From NCBI GenBank assembly GCA_945862155.1, contig CAMAXJ010000006.1:1-46709 (forward strand): 46,709 nt of DNA. The letters are read 5' to 3'. Made by a program: the position numbers and the translations under genes. A model generated the notes under the pieces. It did no database searches. It was not told where the DNA came from and worked only from the letters and a program-made list of their open reading frames with translations. This stretch comes from Rhodoluna limnophila. Its GTDB lineage: Bacteria > Actinomycetota > Actinomycetes > Actinomycetales > Microbacteriaceae. Shown one piece after another: positions 1 through 9,220 of this stretch. Numbering within the stretch: the first letter of the stretch is position 1; each line of letters opens with the position of its first letter.

Positions 1-63
1 GGCTACCAAAGCCTTAGTTAGTAGCTGGTTAGGATAGTAAAGCCTTGACCGATTGGAACAATT

Positions 64-2067
64 TTGCCAGAGACCATCGAGCTGACCCTTGAAGGTGCGC
101 CAACAGCAGTTGCTAGCGGCTCGACTGGTTTTGAGGTGTTTCAGGACAAAAAGGTTGTAGCTCAGCGAGTAAACGGAGAGCTTCGGGACTTGGCTCACGT
201 TCTGTCCGCCGGCGACAAAGTAGAAGCGGTGCTGATTGACTCAACCGATGGCCTAAGTATCCTCAGACATTCAGCCGCTCACGTTCTTGCTCAGGCAGTT
301 CAAAAGATAAACCCTGATGCTCGCCTAGGCATCGGCCCACCAATCACTGACGGCTTTTACTACGACTTCGATGTTGCCGAGCCATTCACGCCAGAGTCGC
401 TGAAAGCTTTGGAAAAAGAGATGGATCGAATTATTCGATCCGGACAACGTTTTGTTCGCAGAGTCGTCTCTGACTCGGAAGCGGCAACGGAACTTGCCAA
501 CGAGGCAAACAAGCTTGAATTGATTTCCCTAAAGTCTTCCGAGAACCTGGCCGAGGGAGCCGCTGAAGTTGGTTCCGGTGAGTTAACCATTTACGACAAC
601 GTAGACCCGCAATCGAGCGAAGTTGTTTGGAAGGATCTTTGCCGAGGTCCACACCTTCCGAATACGCGCATGATTGGAAATGGCTACGCTCTTACTCGTT
701 TGGCGGCTGCTTACTGGAGAGGCAACGAAGCCAATAAGCAACTTCAGAGAATCTATGGAACCGCATGGCCATCCAAGGATGAGCTCAAATCGCATCTGGA
801 AAGACTCGAGGAAGCAGCCAAGCGAGATCATCGTCGACTCGGTGCAGAGCTAGATCTATTTTCCTTCCCCGAGGAAATTGGATCAGGTCTTGCAGTTTTT
901 CACCCAAAGGGTGGAATCATTCGCAAGGCGATGGAGGATTACTCTCGTGCCCAACATGAAAAAGCCGGCTACGAATTTGTCTATAGCCCGCACATAACCA
1001 AATCGAATTTGTTCGAAACTTCAGGACACCTTGCTTGGTACTCCGAGGGTATGTTCCCTCCAATGAAGCTCGATGAAGAAGTAGACGCTGATGGGGTGGT
1101 TCGTAAAGCTGGTCAGGACTACTACCTAAAGCCGATGAACTGCCCGTTCCACATTTTGATATACAAATCTCAGGCCAGGTCATACCGCGATCTTCCCTTG
1201 AGAATGTTTGAGTTTGGATCGGTTTATCGCTACGAAAAATCTGGTGTGGTGCACGGCCTTACTCGAGTGCGCGGTATGACCCAAGACGACGCTCATTTGT
1301 TCGTCACCCAAGAGGACATGGAGTCGGAGCTAACCTCGGTTTTGAACTTTGTGCTTGATCTGTTGCGCGATTACGGACTGACGGATTTCTATCTGGAGCT
1401 TTCGACCAGGGACCCCGAGAACGAAAAATTTGTTGGATCGGATGCTATTTGGGAGGCTGCTACCTCAACTCTCGAAAAGGTCGCAACTGATTCCGGACTC
1501 GAGTTAGTTCCTGATCCTGGAGGCGCTGCCTTCTATGGTCCAAAAATTTCAGTGCAAGCGCGAGACGCAATTGGTAGAACGTGGCAGATGTCCACAATCC
1601 AGCTGGATTTCAATCTTCCCGATCGGTTTGACATCGAGTACACGGCCAGTGACGGAACTAAGAAGCGTCCGGTAATGATACATCGGGCACTGTTCGGTTC
1701 AATCGAGCGTTTCTTTGCTGTACTAACTGAGCACTACGCCGGCCATTTTCCACCATGGCTTGCTCCTGTGCAGGTAGTTGGAATTCCTGTTGCTGATGAG
1801 TTTGCGCCTTACCTTTCAGAGATCATCGCCCAGCTAAAGAGCAAGGGTGTCAGAGCAACCGTGGATCTAAGCGATGATCGGATGCAGAAAAAGATTCGCA
1901 ACCACACCAAAGACAAGGTGCCATTCCAGTTGATCGCTGGAGGAGACGACCGTGATGGTGGTTCCGTAAGCTTCCGATACCGTGATGGGACTCAAGTAAA
2001 TGGAGTCTTGGTGGCGGATGCTATTGAGCAGATTGTTTCCGCAATCGCAAATAAGGAGCAGGTCTAG
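64..2067 (+). CDS. thrS: Threonyl-tRNA synthetase
   Basis: Class II aminoacyl-tRNA synthetase that charges tRNA-Thr in the cytoplasm. The 667-residue product has the family order: an N-terminal TGS domain (about 1-60), the second editing domain with HxxxH (H69, H73) and a later CRGPH motif, the catalytic core with the zinc-site cysteine in MNCPFH, and a C-terminal anticodon-binding domain from about residue 570. Full length for the family. The start is a TTG; an in-frame TGA at 46-48 excludes any longer version, and only a weak GGA lies upstream as a ribosome site. The next gene begins directly after the stop, with its ribosome site inside the thrS end, so the two are probably co-transcribed. 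The same thrS-HIT pair is known from other Actinobacteria. Confidence 0.97.
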   Translation: MPETIELTLEGAPTAVASGSTGFEVFQDKKVVAQRVNGELRDLAHVLSAGDKVEAVLIDSTDGLSILRHSAAHVLAQAVQKINPDARLGIGPPITDGFYYDFDVAEPFTPESLKALEKEMDRIIRSGQRFVRRVVSDSEAATELANEANKLELISLKSSENLAEGAAEVGSGELTIYDNVDPQSSEVVWKDLCRGPHLPNTRMIGNGYALTRLAAAYWRGNEANKQLQRIYGTAWPSKDELKSHLERLEEAAKRDHRRLGAELDLFSFPEEIGSGLAVFHPKGGIIRKAMEDYSRAQHEKAGYEFVYSPHITKSNLFETSGHLAWYSEGMFPPMKLDEEVDADGVVRKAGQDYYLKPMNCPFHILIYKSQARSYRDLPLRMFEFGSVYRYEKSGVVHGLTRVRGMTQDDAHLFVTQEDMESELTSVLNFVLDLLRDYGLTDFYLELSTRDPENEKFVGSDAIWEAATSTLEKVATDSGLELVPDPGGAAFYGPKISVQARDAIGRTWQMSTIQLDFNLPDRFDIEYTASDGTKKRPVMIHRALFGSIERFFAVLTEHYAGHFPPWLAPVQVVGIPVADEFAPYLSEIIAQLKSKGVRATVDLSDDRMQKKIRNHTKDKVPFQLIAGGDDRDGGSVSFRYRDGTQVNGVLVADAIEQIVSAIANKEQV

Positions 2068-2589
2068 TTGGAAAAGCCGGAGTTTTTACCAGGGGTACCT
2101 GATAATTTTCAGCGCCTATGGACTCCGCACCGTCTGGTCTACATTCAAAACGGGCAGCAACCGCCAACTGATGAGTGTCCATTTTGCTTGGCACCGGCTG
2201 GTAGCGACGAGGATGGCCTGATTGTTTATAGAGGTAAGACTTGTTTCGTTTTGTTGAATCTTTTTCCTTACAACTCTGGCCATCTTCTGGTTTGCACATA
2301 TCGCCACGTCCCTGATTACGACCAGACCACACCAGAAGAAGCAGCTGAAATGGGGTCACTCACAAAACGGGCTATGGAAGTTCTGCGAACAGTTGCCCAG
2401 GCTCAAGGCTTCAACATTGGCATGAATCAGGGTGTTCTAGCTGGGGCTGGAATAGCGGAGCACCTGCACCAGCACATCGTTCCCCGTTGGGCCAACGATT
2501 CAAACTTTTTTCCAATCATCGCTAAAACCAAAGCCATGCCAAGGCTTTTGGGTGAGATCAGGTCTGAGATACAGGCAGCCTGGGGATAG
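2068..2589 (+). CDS. HIT-family protein, probable Ap4A phosphorylase
   Basis: Histidine-triad nucleotide hydrolase/transferase of 173 residues. The signature is HLHQH followed by IVP (H132, H134, H136), where the middle histidine is the expected nucleophile. It matches the actinobacterial type found next to thrS, whose M. tuberculosis member (Rv2613c) is an Ap4A phosphorylase. A role in clearing Ap4A, a side product of aminoacyl-tRNA synthetases, is therefore likely but inferred. The TTG start follows the thrS stop directly, and AAGGAGCAGG about 9 bases upstream serves as ribosome site. In M. tuberculosis this gene is followed by pgsA, an acyltransferase and pimA; here only 42 bases separate it from pdxS. 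Confidence 0.88.
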   Translation: MEKPEFLPGVPDNFQRLWTPHRLVYIQNGQQPPTDECPFCLAPAGSDEDGLIVYRGKTCFVLLNLFPYNSGHLLVCTYRHVPDYDQTTPEEAAEMGSLTKRAMEVLRTVAQAQGFNIGMNQGVLAGAGIAEHLHQHIVPRWANDSNFFPIIAKTKAMPRLLGEIRSEIQAAWG

Positions 2590-2618
2590 CGGGTTCGAAA
2601 GCCCCTAAATTGTCGGGT

Positions 2619-2634
2619 TAGAATTGTCAGCATG
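2619..2634 (+). promoter_or_regulatory. Putative pdxST promoter giving a leaderless mRNA
   Basis: A TAGAAT -10 hexamer (2619-2624) lies seven bases before the pdxS ATG, and there is no Shine-Dalgarno sequence between them. Transcription starting at the usual distance would begin at or next to the A of the start codon. The -35 region is weak (TTCGAA at 2594-2599, 19-base spacer). Leaderless transcripts are common in Actinobacteria; the call here is by spacing only. Confidence 0.5.
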
Positions 2635-3525
2635 AATCCCTCAAAGAATGAATCAACACCTCTTGTAAAGCGCGGCCTAGCCGAGATGCTCAAGGGCGGC
2701 GTAATCATGGACGTCGTCAATGTAGAGCAGGCCAAGATTGCCGAAGACTCTGGAGCAGTTGCAGTTATGGCTCTTGAAAGAGTGCCTGCCGACATTCGTG
2801 CTCAGGGTGGTGTCGCCAGGATGAGCGATCCAGACATGATCGAGCAGATAATGAAGGCTGTCTCGATACCGGTAATGGCAAAGGCGCGCATCGGACACTT
2901 TGTTGAGGCTCAGGTTCTTCAGAGCTTGAAAGTTGACTACATCGACGAGTCAGAAGTTTTATCTCCTGCCGACTACATCAACCACATCGATAAGTGGAAA
3001 TTTGATGTCCCGTTTGTTTGCGGAGCGACCAATCTTGGAGAGGCGCTAAGACGCATCACCGAAGGGGCAGCGATGATTCGCTCCAAGGGAGAAGCTGGTA
3101 CCGGTGACGTGTCCGAGGCAACCAAGCACATTAGAACAATCCTTGGTGAAATTAACGCACTCTCAGCCAAGAGCGAAGATGAACTATACGTGGCGGCCAA
3201 GGAGCTGCAAGCCCCTTACGATTTAGTTCGCGAAGTTGCCCGCACTAAGAAACTTCCTGTTGTGCTATTCGTAGCCGGCGGTGTTGCCACACCAGCGGAT
3301 GCTGCGATGATGATGCAGCTCGGTGCCGATGGAGTATTCGTAGGTTCTGGAATATTCAAATCCGGAGATCCAGTCAAACGTGCGGCCGCAATCGTTAAGG
3401 CAGTTGCTGCCTACAACGATGCGAGTGTCGTTGCTGATTCATCCAGAGGCTTGGGTGAGGCTATGGTCGGAATCAACGTAAAGGATCTTCCAGCACCTCA
3501 CCGTCTATCGGAGCGCGGCTGGTAA
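2632..3525 (+). CDS. pdxS: Pyridoxal 5'-phosphate synthase, lyase subunit PdxS
   Basis: Synthase subunit of the DXP-independent vitamin B6 pathway. It builds PLP from ribose 5-phosphate, glyceraldehyde 3-phosphate and ammonia supplied by PdxT; the complex is 12 PdxS plus 12 PdxT. The 297-residue length is normal. The expected catalytic residues are present: D27 in IMDVVN and K84 in [10 protein letters not shown], matching D24/K81 of the Bacillus enzyme. The phosphate-binding end ([19 protein letters not shown]) is intact. pdxT starts directly after the stop codon. No PdxR-type regulator gene is adjacent. Confidence 0.97.
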   Translation: MNPSKNESTPLVKRGLAEMLKGGVIMDVVNVEQAKIAEDSGAVAVMALERVPADIRAQGGVARMSDPDMIEQIMKAVSIPVMAKARIGHFVEAQVLQSLKVDYIDESEVLSPADYINHIDKWKFDVPFVCGATNLGEALRRITEGAAMIRSKGEAGTGDVSEATKHIRTILGEINALSAKSEDELYVAAKELQAPYDLVREVARTKKLPVVLFVAGGVATPADAAMMMQLGADGVFVGSGIFKSGDPVKRAAAIVKAVAAYNDASVVADSSRGLGEAMVGINVKDLPAPHRLSERGW

Positions 3526-4101
3526 TTGCGCGTCGGCGTATTTGCTTTACAAGGTGATGTTCGCGAGCATCTTCAACTTCTGACATCCCTGGGTGTCGAA
3601 TCAATCGAAGTTCGAAATACAGAACAGCTCGCAAGTGTTGATGGGTTGATTATTCCCGGTGGCGAATCAACTACTATTTCCAAGTTGATTGACATCTTTA
3701 AGCTTCGCGATGATTTACTCGCGTACATCGCCAAGGGCAATCCTGTTTATGGAACTTGCGCGGGGATGATAATGCTCGCAGCTGAGGTTTTGGATGAGGC
3801 ATCCGGCCAACAGAGCCTCAAGGCTATGGATATTTCGGTTAGACGCAATGCTTTTGGTTCGCAGCTCGACTCATTCGAAGCTTCGATCGAGTTTGCTGGT
3901 GCGCCTGTGGATGTGGCATTTATCAGGGCTCCGATCGTTGAACGTGTTGGCGAAAATGTGCAGATAATGTCTCAACTTACTGATGGAGCGGTCGTAGCAG
4001 TAAGGGAAGGCAGTTTGTTAGCGACCTCGTTTCATACAGAACTTACGGGCGATAGCAGTGTCCACGAGTATTTCCTCGGGATGATTTCAAGAACCCGTTA
4101 G
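3526..4101 (+). CDS. pdxT: Pyridoxal 5'-phosphate synthase, glutaminase subunit PdxT
   Basis: Class I glutamine amidotransferase that hydrolyses glutamine and channels ammonia to PdxS. In the 191 residues the oxyanion-loop motif PGGEST is at 44-49, the nucleophile is C78 in YGTCAG, and the His-Glu pair is H170/E172 in SFHTE, so the triad is complete. The TTG start abuts the pdxS stop with no clear ribosome site, so translation probably depends on coupling to pdxS. Confidence 0.96.
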   Translation: MRVGVFALQGDVREHLQLLTSLGVESIEVRNTEQLASVDGLIIPGGESTTISKLIDIFKLRDDLLAYIAKGNPVYGTCAGMIMLAAEVLDEASGQQSLKAMDISVRRNAFGSQLDSFEASIEFAGAPVDVAFIRAPIVERVGENVQIMSQLTDGAVVAVREGSLLATSFHTELTGDSSVHEYFLGMISRTR

Positions 4102-4110
4102 GTTCTCACC

Positions 4111-4141
4111 TAGAATTCAAAGCGAAGCCAATCAAGGAGAG
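4111..4141 (+). promoter_or_regulatory. Putative yebC-ruvCAB promoter and ribosome site
   Basis: TAGAAT at 4111-4116 is a good -10 box, putting the mRNA start near 4123. AAGGAGAG at 4134-4141 is a strong Shine-Dalgarno for the ATG at 4144. No clear -35 element is visible. This is the only intergenic space (42 bases) ahead of the yebC-ruvCAB block. Confidence 0.45.
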
Positions 4142-4143
4142 TA

Positions 4144-4899
4144 ATGTCTGGTCATTCCAAGTGGGCCACTACCAAGCACAAAAAAGCAATTATTGACTCA
4201 CGTAGAGCCAAGCTTTTTTCCAAGCTGATTAAGAACATTGAAGTTGCCGCACGCATTGGCGGAGCAGACATTGATGGCAACCCAACACTTTACGATGCTA
4301 TTCAAAAGGGGCGAAAGAGCTCTCTTCCCAACGACAACATCGAAAGAGCAGTTAAGCGCGGGTCTGGTCAGGACGCGGATGCTATCGAGTACCAGACAAT
4401 TTTTTACGAGGGCTATGGACCCAACGGTATTGCTCTTCTGATTGAGTGTCTGACAGACAACAAAAATCGCGCTGCCGCCGATGTGCGTCTGGCGGTCACC
4501 AGAAACGGCGGCACAATGGCAGACCCCGGAAGCGTTTCTTATTTGTTCAGCCGCAAAGGTGTCATCACAATCGAAAACGCCGATGGAGTTTCCGAGGATC
4601 GTTTGCTTGAAGTCGGTCTGGATTCAGGTATCGAAGATGTTGAAGTGAGAGAGTCCAGCTTTGTGGTGATTACCGATCCGTCCGCCATGGTTGCAGTTCG
4701 AACCGCGTTGCAGTCGGCGGGACTTGATTATGAGAGCGCAGATGTTGAGTTTGTTCCGGCAGCAAGCTTGCCAGTGGACGCTGATACTGCCCGCACGGTC
4801 TTCAAGCTAATAGAAGCTCTCGAGGACTCAGATGAAGTTCAGAGCGTCTACGCCAACTTTGACATCAGCCCGGAAGTTCTAGCCGAGCTCGAGGCCTAG
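4144..4899 (+). CDS. yebC: YebC/TACO1-family protein
   Basis: The 251-residue product carries the family N-terminus ([14 protein letters not shown]) and the three-domain YebC layout throughout. Members were long annotated as transcriptional regulators; more recent work links bacterial YebC and mitochondrial TACO1 to translation of difficult sequences such as proline stretches. I cannot separate these roles from sequence alone. It heads the ruvCAB block, the standard actinobacterial arrangement, and ends two bases before the ruvC start, so the four genes are likely one operon. Confidence 0.95.
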   Translation: MSGHSKWATTKHKKAIIDSRRAKLFSKLIKNIEVAARIGGADIDGNPTLYDAIQKGRKSSLPNDNIERAVKRGSGQDADAIEYQTIFYEGYGPNGIALLIECLTDNKNRAAADVRLAVTRNGGTMADPGSVSYLFSRKGVITIENADGVSEDRLLEVGLDSGIEDVEVRESSFVVITDPSAMVAVRTALQSAGLDYESADVEFVPAASLPVDADTARTVFKLIEALEDSDEVQSVYANFDISPEVLAELEA

Positions 4900-4901
4900 T
4901 T

Positions 4902-5456
4902 GTGACCAAGATTCTAGGCATCGATCCAGGTCTTACTCGATGCGGAGTTGGGATCATTGAACTATCAAGGGGTAGAAAACTTACCTTGGTTGATGTTCGC
5001 GTTTTAGTGTCGCCAAAAGACGAATCGCTCGATGCTCGAATTGGTTCAATTGGGAAAGAACTTGAAGCTCTTTTCAAGAAGCACCGCCCTGATGTGGTGG
5101 CAATCGAACGAGTGTTTTCTCAGCAGAATCTTTCCTCTGTTATGGGCACTGCTCAGATCTCGGGTGTAGCAATATATCTTGCCAACAAGTACTCGATTCC
5201 AATTGCGATGCATACCCCAACGGAAGTAAAAGCGGCGGTGACTGGTTCGGGACGAGCCGGAAAAGCACAGGTGGGTCAGATGGTAGCCCAGCTACTTGGT
5301 CTAAAGCAGATTCCCAAACCGGCTGATGCCGCAGATGCATTGGCCATAGCCATCTGTCAAGGTTTTCGGGGTGTGAACACATCCACCAGTTACACCAAAG
5401 CACAGCTGAAGTGGAATGAGGCTGCGAAATCAGCCAGTACAAAAAGCAAACGCTAA
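4902..5456 (+). CDS. ruvC: Holliday junction endonuclease RuvC
   Basis: Cuts Holliday junctions symmetrically after RuvAB branch migration. Catalytic acidic residues expected for the RNase H-like fold are visible: D8 in GIDPG, E69 in AIERVF, and D142/D145 in ADAADALA. Length 184 is normal, with a basic C-terminal tail. The GTG start lies two bases after the yebC stop. The three ruv genes are adjacent, so the whole resolvasome is encoded here. Confidence 0.97.
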   Translation: MTKILGIDPGLTRCGVGIIELSRGRKLTLVDVRVLVSPKDESLDARIGSIGKELEALFKKHRPDVVAIERVFSQQNLSSVMGTAQISGVAIYLANKYSIPIAMHTPTEVKAAVTGSGRAGKAQVGQMVAQLLGLKQIPKPADAADALAIAICQGFRGVNTSTSYTKAQLKWNEAAKSASTKSKR

Positions 5457-5457
5457 G

Positions 5458-5472
5458 TAGGCTAATGGCGTG
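5458..5472 (+). promoter_or_regulatory. Possible internal leaderless promoter before ruvA
   Basis: TAGGCT at 5458-5463 is six bases from the ruvA GTG at 5470, and no Shine-Dalgarno is present in the 13-base gap after ruvC. The spacing fits a leaderless transcript for ruvAB. Part of the hexamer lies at the end of the gene gap where TA-rich stop codons raise chance matches, so confidence is low. Confidence 0.28.
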
Positions 5473-6048
5473 ATTGCCTCGTTGACCGGAATGGTCCTTT
5501 CTAGCTCGAACGGGCAGGTCGTCATTGATGTAACCGGAGTCGGCTACCTAGTTCACACCACATCTTCCACAGTGGCTTCTCTTTCAGAGGGCCAGAACAT
5601 AAGCCTCCACACCAGCCTCGTGGTTCGCGAGGACGCCTTCACTTTGTTCGGATTTGATACTAGGTCTGAGCTTGAAGTTTTCGAATTACTCAGGAGCGTG
5701 AATGGCGTTGGGCCAAAGTCCGCTCTTTCTATTCTTAACCAGATGAGCGTTGAGCAGATCGCCCAAGCTGTATCCGAAGAATCCGACGCCGCATTTAAGG
5801 CAGTTTCTGGTATCGGAGCCAAAACTGCGAAATTGATCACACTTACTCTCTCCGGAAAAATGTTGGCGCGAGCGACTAAGGGTGCCCCTGCCAGTCAAAG
5901 CGAAAAGACAGTTAATGCTTTGGTGGGTCTTGGTTGGAGCGAGCGTCAGGCTCGAGATGCGGTGCATGAAGTCGGCAATCCTGGAATGACCGACAAAGAC
6001 CTCCTCAAGAACGCACTGAAAACTCTTTCAAAGGCTAAAAAAGCGTGA
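5470..6048 (+). CDS. ruvA: Holliday junction DNA-binding subunit RuvA
   Basis: RuvA tetramers bind four-way junctions and load the RuvB motors. The 192-residue product shows the N-terminal OB-fold ([10 protein letters not shown]), the helix-hairpin-helix region (about 70-130: [10 protein letters not shown] and [12 protein letters not shown]), and the C-terminal RuvB-contacting UBA-like domain ([16 protein letters not shown]). The GTG start has no clear ribosome site. ruvB overlaps the end by four bases (GTGA). Confidence 0.97.
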   Translation: MIASLTGMVLSSSNGQVVIDVTGVGYLVHTTSSTVASLSEGQNISLHTSLVVREDAFTLFGFDTRSELEVFELLRSVNGVGPKSALSILNQMSVEQIAQAVSEESDAAFKAVSGIGAKTAKLITLTLSGKMLARATKGAPASQSEKTVNALVGLGWSERQARDAVHEVGNPGMTDKDLLKNALKTLSKAKKA

Positions 6049-7034
6049 GTGAACTTTTAGACGGAGCAGCCACCGAAAGCGATCTTGCTTTCGAGAGTGC
6101 ACTGAGGCCAACTAGCCTGACCGAGTTCATTGGACAGTCAAAAGTAAAGCAGCAACTAGACCTTCTTCTAAAGGCAGCAGCACTGCAGAAAAGATCCCCT
6201 GATCACATTCTTCTCGCGGGCCCACCTGGACTCGGAAAGACCACGCTCGCCATGATTGTTTCAAACGAGATTGGCTCGGGCCTTCGAATGACTAGCGGTC
6301 CAACAATTCAGCATGCGGGAGACCTTGCTGCTGTACTTTCTTCCTTGAGTGCTGGGGAAGTTCTGTTCATCGACGAGATTCACCGTATGGCCAGACCTGC
6401 TGAAGAGCTGCTTTATATGGCAATGGAGGATTTTAGAGTAGACGTGATGGTTGGCAAGGGAGCAGGTGCAAGTTCAATTTCGCTAGAGCTAGAACCATTT
6501 ACCTTGGTTGGAGCCACAACAAGATCCGGAATGCTTCCCAACCCTTTAAGAGACCGATTTGGATATACCGCCAACCTCGAGTTCTATGTTTCAGATGAGC
6601 TGCGTATGGTTCTTGAGAGAGCGGCTAATAAGTTGGAGCTGGATGCTGAAGCTGAGGCCATTTCTTTGATTGCCTCTCGCTCTCGTGGAACTCCAAGAAT
6701 TGCAAATCGGTTGCTTCGCAGAGTTAGAGATTATGCGCTGGTTGAAAACAATCAGAAGATTAGTCAAGCTCTTGCCGCGGCCGCTTTAGATCTTTATGAG
6801 GTTGATTCCTTAGGACTGGACCGTTTAGACAAACAAGTGCTTTTGACTTTGATTCAGAAATTTGAAGGGAGGCCTGTTGGTCTTTCCACGTTAGCGGTAG
6901 CGCTAGGGGAGGAGCCAGACACGATTGAATCGGTGGTTGAGCCTTACCTTCTTCGTGAGGGCCTAATCGAGCGGACCCCAAAGGGTAGGCAGGCTACAGC
7001 CCTTGCCCACCGGCACCTTGGCCTGCCGTTATAA
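6045..7034 (+). CDS. ruvB: Holliday junction branch-migration helicase RuvB
   Basis: Hexameric AAA+ motor that drives branch migration. Walker A GPPGLGKT is at 59-66, Walker B with DEIH at 110-113, the sensor motif is GATTRSG, and the C-terminal winged-helix domain ends with the RTPKGRQAT block. At 329 residues it is standard. The GTG start overlaps the ruvA stop as GTGA, a sign of translational coupling. Confidence 0.98.
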   Translation: MSELLDGAATESDLAFESALRPTSLTEFIGQSKVKQQLDLLLKAAALQKRSPDHILLAGPPGLGKTTLAMIVSNEIGSGLRMTSGPTIQHAGDLAAVLSSLSAGEVLFIDEIHRMARPAEELLYMAMEDFRVDVMVGKGAGASSISLELEPFTLVGATTRSGMLPNPLRDRFGYTANLEFYVSDELRMVLERAANKLELDAEAEAISLIASRSRGTPRIANRLLRRVRDYALVENNQKISQALAAAALDLYEVDSLGLDRLDKQVLLTLIQKFEGRPVGLSTLAVALGEEPDTIESVVEPYLLREGLIERTPKGRQATALAHRHLGLPL

Positions 7035-7055
7035 TCAAAGCAACGCATTTGCGTT
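7030..7055 (+). promoter_or_regulatory. Consensus -10 box and small hairpin before yajC
   Basis: A perfect TATAAT (7030-7035) covers the ruvB stop codon, 60 bases before yajC. The best -35-like element is TTGCCC at 7003-7008, but its 21-base spacer is long. Just downstream, AACGC (7042-7046) and GCGTT (7051-7055) can form a 5-bp hairpin with loop ATTT at the 5' end of the predicted transcript. This likely starts the yajC-secD-secF mRNA. Confidence 0.4.
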
Positions 7056-7094
7056 CGACGGCTTCCTGTAATCTCACCAGATAGGCACTTTTCC

Positions 7095-7457
7095 ATGACC
7101 GACAGTCTTTTCCTATTTCTTGCCTTGGCCTTTCTTGGCGCGATGCTGTTTTACTCAAGCAATAAGCGTAAGAAGGCGGCAAAGACCCTTCAGGCTCAGG
7201 TTGTAAATGGCGCTTACGTGATGCTAACCAGCGGAATCTACGGAAAAATCACAGCCGTGCTAGAAAACCGTATTGAACTAGAGACCGCTCCTGGTCAGAA
7301 ACTGCTCGTCGCTACTGGTGCGATAAGAAGCATTGAAGAGCAGCCGAAGAAATCTAAGTCAGCTTCTGCGGCAAAGCCTGCTGCAAAGTCAGTCCCTAAG
7401 ACCAAATCCCGTTCTGCAGCTAAAAGCCCAGCTAAGTCTTTGGCTAAGAAAAAGTAA
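7095..7457 (+). CDS. yajC: Sec translocase accessory subunit YajC
   Basis: Small single-pass membrane partner of SecDF. Residues about 3-20 form the membrane segment, followed by a basic stretch (NKRKKAAK) and the YajC core with LTSGIYGKI and LENRIELETAPG. The 120-residue length includes a lysine/alanine/serine-rich tail from about residue 83, longer than in the E. coli protein but usual for Actinobacteria. It is the first gene of yajC-secD-secF. Confidence 0.93.
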   Translation: MTDSLFLFLALAFLGAMLFYSSNKRKKAAKTLQAQVVNGAYVMLTSGIYGKITAVLENRIELETAPGQKLLVATGAIRSIEEQPKKSKSASAAKPAAKSVPKTKSRSAAKSPAKSLAKKK

Positions 7458-7468
7458 GGTCAGTTAAC

Positions 7469-9220
7469 TTGTCAGCTTCAAACTCAGTTAAGTCTGCGCG
7501 CAAATCACTCGCTTGGTTGCTCGCCATAGTGGTGGGACTAGCTGGTCTAATCGCGGTTGGATCCCTATCAGATCAGAACGCGAGTTTCACGCCAAAGCTT
7601 GCTCTTGACCTTCAGGGCGGTACTCAGGTAATTCTCTCCCCTCTTGTTCTAGATGGCGAGGCGGTCACCCCTGAGCAGCTAGACCAGGCGGTATCCATCA
7701 TTCGCCAGCGCGTGGACGCCAGCGGTGTGAGCGAGTCTCAAGTAATTACCCAAGGAGATCGAAACATCATTGTTTCTATTCCTGGAGTTCCGGACGAGAA
7801 CACTCTTGCGCTGATAAAGGCTTCTGCGAAGCTCGAGTTCCGAGCAGTTCTAGTAACTAGCACCGGTGCACCATCCTCAAGCGTGGATCAGCCAGAAACA
7901 GCTGTTGAGGGGGAGACTACCGATGGTGAAGCTACTGCCGAAGAAACCGCTCCAGAAGAAGTTGCTCCAAACGTTCCAACTGCAACGCCCACCGACCCGA
8001 GCGATTTGAATTGGGTTTCGCTTGATCTGCAGAAGCAGTTCGACGCACTGGATTGCGCTTCTTCTTTCCGCGAACCAGGTCAGGTTGATGACCCAACAAT
8101 TCCACTTATCACCTGTGATGTAACTGGAACCCAGAAGTTTATCCTTGGCCCGGTTGAGGTTGAGGGTGCCAACATCTCCGATGCTTCCAATGGAACCGTG
8201 CAAAGTTCCACTGGTGCCTCGACCAATACTTGGGCCGTAAACCTTGACTTTAATGAAACAGGTTCTCAGGCTTTCGCCGACGTGACTCAAAGGCTTTTTC
8301 CTTTGAGCGCCCCGAGAAATCAGTTTGCTATCACCCTTGATGGCTACGTGATCACCGCTCCTGCTACTCAAGCTGTTATCACTGGCGGATCCGCGCAAAT
8401 CACTGGAAACTTTGATCGTGATTCATCCAAAGTTTTAGCTGACCAGCTCAAATATGGTTCCCTCCCTATTGGTTTTGAAGTTGAAAGCCAGGAAAACATT
8501 TCAGCTTCCCTTGGTTCCGAGCAGTTGACTAATGGTCTTATCGCGGGTCTTATTGGTCTAGTTCTGGTAGTTATCTACTCGGCATTCCAGTACCGTGGCC
8601 TAGCCATTGTCACTATCGGTTCCTTGATAGTTGCTGCAATCCTGGTCTACTTGTTTATTGCGGTTCTTTCTTGGAGACAGGGATACAGGCTTTCTCTAGC
8701 AGGTGTGGCCGGTTTGATTGTCGCAATCGGAATCACGGTGGACTCTTTCATTGTTTACTTCGAGCGTGTTCGAGACGAGATACGAGAGGGCCGAACCCTC
8801 GAGGTAGCGGTCGAGAACGCCTGGACTAGGGCTATACGAACAATTCTTGCTTCCGATGGAGTGAGCTTTACCGCTGCATTAACTTTGTTCCTTCTGACAG
8901 TGGGAAACGTTCGAGGTTTTGCTTTTACTCTTGGGTTAACAACAATCATCGACCTAATTGTCGTACTGATGTTCACTCATCCTTTGCTTCGACTACTGGC
9001 GCGAACGAGGTTCTTCAGCTCAGGCCACCCGTGGTCCGGCTTCGACTCCAAGGCTCTTGAAGCTTCTGGTTACGTTGGGCGAGGAAAGTTCCGGGTTTCT
9101 GACTCGCTTGCTTCAGGAAAAGTTGAAAAGGCTTCAAAGGAAGCTGAAAAACGCCAGAGTATTGCCGAGCGCAAAGCTGAAGCAGCAATCGCGGCAGCCA
9201 AGAAGACAGGTGAAAAATAA
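7469..9220 (+). CDS. secD: Protein-export membrane protein SecD
   Basis: With SecF, uses the proton motive force to help finish protein translocation through SecYEG. Visible parts: a membrane segment at about 14-33, the D1 motif LALDLQGGTQV, a large periplasm-side region containing an acidic low-complexity insert rich in E, T, P and A (about 135-175), and five further membrane segments from about residue 355 to 515. A lysine/alanine-rich cytoplasmic tail closes the 583 residues. The TTG start has AAGG upstream. The stop overlaps the secF ATG by one base (TAATG). Confidence 0.96.
   Translation: MSASNSVKSARKSLAWLLAIVVGLAGLIAVGSLSDQNASFTPKLALDLQGGTQVILSPLVLDGEAVTPEQLDQAVSIIRQRVDASGVSESQVITQGDRNIIVSIPGVPDENTLALIKASAKLEFRAVLVTSTGAPSSSVDQPETAVEGETTDGEATAEETAPEEVAPNVPTATPTDPSDLNWVSLDLQKQFDALDCASSFREPGQVDDPTIPLITCDVTGTQKFILGPVEVEGANISDASNGTVQSSTGASTNTWAVNLDFNETGSQAFADVTQRLFPLSAPRNQFAITLDGYVITAPATQAVITGGSAQITGNFDRDSSKVLADQLKYGSLPIGFEVESQENISASLGSEQLTNGLIAGLIGLVLVVIYSAFQYRGLAIVTIGSLIVAAILVYLFIAVLSWRQGYRLSLAGVAGLIVAIGITVDSFIVYFERVRDEIREGRTLEVAVENAWTRAIRTILASDGVSFTAALTLFLLTVGNVRGFAFTLGLTTIIDLIVVLMFTHPLLRLLARTRFFSSGHPWSGFDSKALEASGYVGRGKFRVSDSLASGKVEKASKEAEKRQSIAERKAEAAIAAAKKTGEK

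Noticed and set aside
8-46. Direct repeat AAAGCCTT (8-15 and 39-46) before thrS
   Set aside because: Only eight bases, two copies, no further symmetry; could be chance. No convincing -35/-10 pair could be built around it.
7877-8398. A 173-codon minus-strand frame opposite secD
   Set aside because: Lies opposite an intact SecD with its acidic insert; no recognisable motif or start signals.
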